This document shows, piece after piece, positions 62,302 through 64,000 of a stretch of 64,000 bases of DNA; positions within the stretch are counted from its first letter, which is position 1, and each line of letters begins with the position of its first letter. Both the position numbers and the translations under genes were made by a program. The DNA comes from Siniperca chuatsi. Taxonomy: Eukaryota > Chordata > Actinopteri > Centrarchiformes > Sinipercidae. The notes under the pieces are model-generated. The model was not told where the DNA came from. It did no database searches and worked only from the letters and a program-made list of their open reading frames with translations. The stretch is from the NCBI RefSeq assembly GCF_020085105.1, contig NC_058059.1, positions 18,975,042-19,039,041 of the forward strand, read 5' to 3'.

Positions 62302-64000
62302 GTGAGTCCACCTATAGCCTGCTCGGCAAACTGCTCTTTAAAATGTTACATAACAAGCTGAGAAATGCCATGCAGGACGCTGCGCTGGTCTATATTCAGT
62401 TTTATTTTATATATTTTTTTGATGATGTTGCAAACATGGGCTGTGACGGGACTCGCATAGGTGGATTTGCTGGGAAGCCTCATTACAGATGCTTGCATGG
62501 GGAGCATATTTAGGTCAGCATCCACATGGGTGTGGATGCGCGCCACGGTTGTGGCACGGTTGTTATCAAACTATAGGAGTTCACATTGCTCTCTTGGCTG
62601 CTTTTGTGTCCCTTTCGTTTCATAACTGTGCACTGTGGGAAAAATCTGCCGAAATTGGAGTAAAAAGACACAATTCTGGGAGTTCTTGGACTGTAGTTGC
62701 TGCATGTAGGCCATTGGGAGAATAACTAATAAAGCACTAGGCTACTGCCTTTTTCTATGACCTTATAAAATAAGTTGTATCAGTGAGAGAACTAATGGCA
62801 TGGCTGGATAATTCCTCACTGCAGCAGACACATTGAATGCTCCAGCTGCTCTGTCCACTTTTCCCAGCACTGTCCCATAGGGGAGTGCTGCTGTCCATTA
62901 AGCCCTCCATCAGCCTTTGTTTACAACCCCATTGTTGTTATCTTCTAGCCCATATAGGTCCACAAACAAGCTAATTTTGGGGTTAACCTTGGAGTGAGTC
63001 CTGCTCCTCAGTCTGTGACAGATCTCTGCAGCCTGAGCTGCTTCACTGCCGCCTGCTCCGTAGTTATTGTCAGACTCTCTCAGAGGGTTTGGCTGGCACA
63101 GGCTCTCTGCCTGGCAGCGCCTGAATGCCAACGTGATGTCTCCAGTCTAACGATGCATTGAGATTTAAATTCCTCCTCCATTCAGGCACTTTTTTTCCTT
63201 TTTTTTTTTTTTGGTCGGTTCACAAGCTGAATTTCAAACCCCCGTATGCATTTGTTGAGCCTTGAGCATATGATGCTTTCCGTTATGCTCAGGTAGAAGC
63301 GCAAGGATGGGAGAAGAGGCAATGAAATGCCACAGGGAGAGTTGTTGTTTCATGCACATAGCAGTATGTTTCTTCTGCATCAGTGCAGACTAGAGGGGCA
63401 GCAAGAGAAACATACTTAAGCACTTGCATTTTATTTATTTGGCTCTGTGTGTCCAAGTGCACGTACATCTGCATGTTTTAAATGGCTGTTAATGATTCCA
63501 CTCACTGCTATTACAGGGATCAGGGTGAACTCGTTAGTGTAATTAGTTCCAGGTCTTTGCCTCCCTGGTCCGTGGGTGAGATCTTCAGCTAAAGGGGGAT
63601 TCATTCCCATGAAAAGGCATGCTTTGTAGTGCTTCCATACAAACCCCCCCTCCCCGAAACAAGGAATGAAAAGGAGGGCTGGTTGGGATTCTAATCAGCA
63701 CATAACAGTGACATCCAACAGCTTTGGGAAGGGAATCATACAGTACACATAACATGCGAGTAAAGCCAGATTACAGATTAGCTTCCTTTAATGCTTTTAT
63801 GATCTAAAATCTGTGAATACATAACAGTGTGTCTGTTGTTCTAAAAATAACTGAAAACTGCAGATTTAAAGTATTATAAGGCTGTTTTGTTTGTCATGTA
63901 AAGCAGTGGGTCAACTCAAGGGGTCGCAAAGATAAGGCGTCACATTATGGTTAAAGGGATCAGTAAGAAAAACTATTTCTGTTGCAAATTTTTTACTTAA
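62302..64000 (+). other. First intron (partial) of the unidentified gene
   Basis: I saw no coding exon between the donor and the right edge. T-rich tracts lie at about 63190-63213. Composition stays moderately complex at 62790-63130, where a regulatory role is possible but unsupported. Confidence 0.45.

Noticed and set aside
1..64000. CRISPR arrays, operons, phage or plasmid functions
   Set aside because: The window is vertebrate-type nuclear DNA with spliced genes. No direct-repeat/spacer array or bacterial-type gene cluster is present.

Overview
The window is nuclear DNA from a ray-finned (teleost-type) fish. The genes have short GT-AG exons and long introns. The proteins are close to vertebrate orthologues, the background is AT-rich, and many short dispersed repeats resemble families common in fish genomes. 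Recognition rests on reading translated exons and on remembered vertebrate families; no search was run.

Layout. (1) 1-8541, minus strand: the first two coding exons of unc13b (Munc13-2), split by a 7.4-kb intron; the rest of the gene lies beyond base 1. (2) 8542-10251: divergent promoter interval between unc13b and stoml2, with a 130-bp compound trinucleotide microsatellite. (3) 10252-13550, plus strand: complete 10-exon stoml2 (mitochondrial SLP-2, 351 aa), with one likely GC-AG intron. (4) 15.2-25.5 kb, plus strand: complete pigo (GPI ethanolamine-phosphate transferase 3, 1091 aa, 10 coding exons plus a probable non-coding first exon). One intron carries a 1.2-kb element with terminal inverted repeats. 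(5) About 27.2-61.8 kb: a gene-poor interval with no exon I can support. It holds repeat fragments and several stretches that look like conserved non-coding elements. (6) 61.8-62.3 kb: a TATA-containing promoter and a non-coding first exon ending in a strong splice donor, the start of an unidentified plus-strand gene whose body lies beyond 64 kb.

The order unc13b(-)/stoml2(+)/pigo(+) matches human 9p13.3 in order and relative orientation, except that FAM214B, which I recall between STOML2 and UNC13B in human, is absent here. The genes do not form one pathway: UNC13B primes synaptic vesicles, STOML2 organises the mitochondrial inner membrane, and PIGO builds GPI anchors in the ER.

I found no undescribed multi-gene system. 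The most striking non-genic structure is a near-perfect 84/83-bp palindrome at 45443-45620, inside a 222-bp insertion flanked by 14-bp direct repeats. It looks like a small inverted retroelement insertion, possibly Penelope-like.
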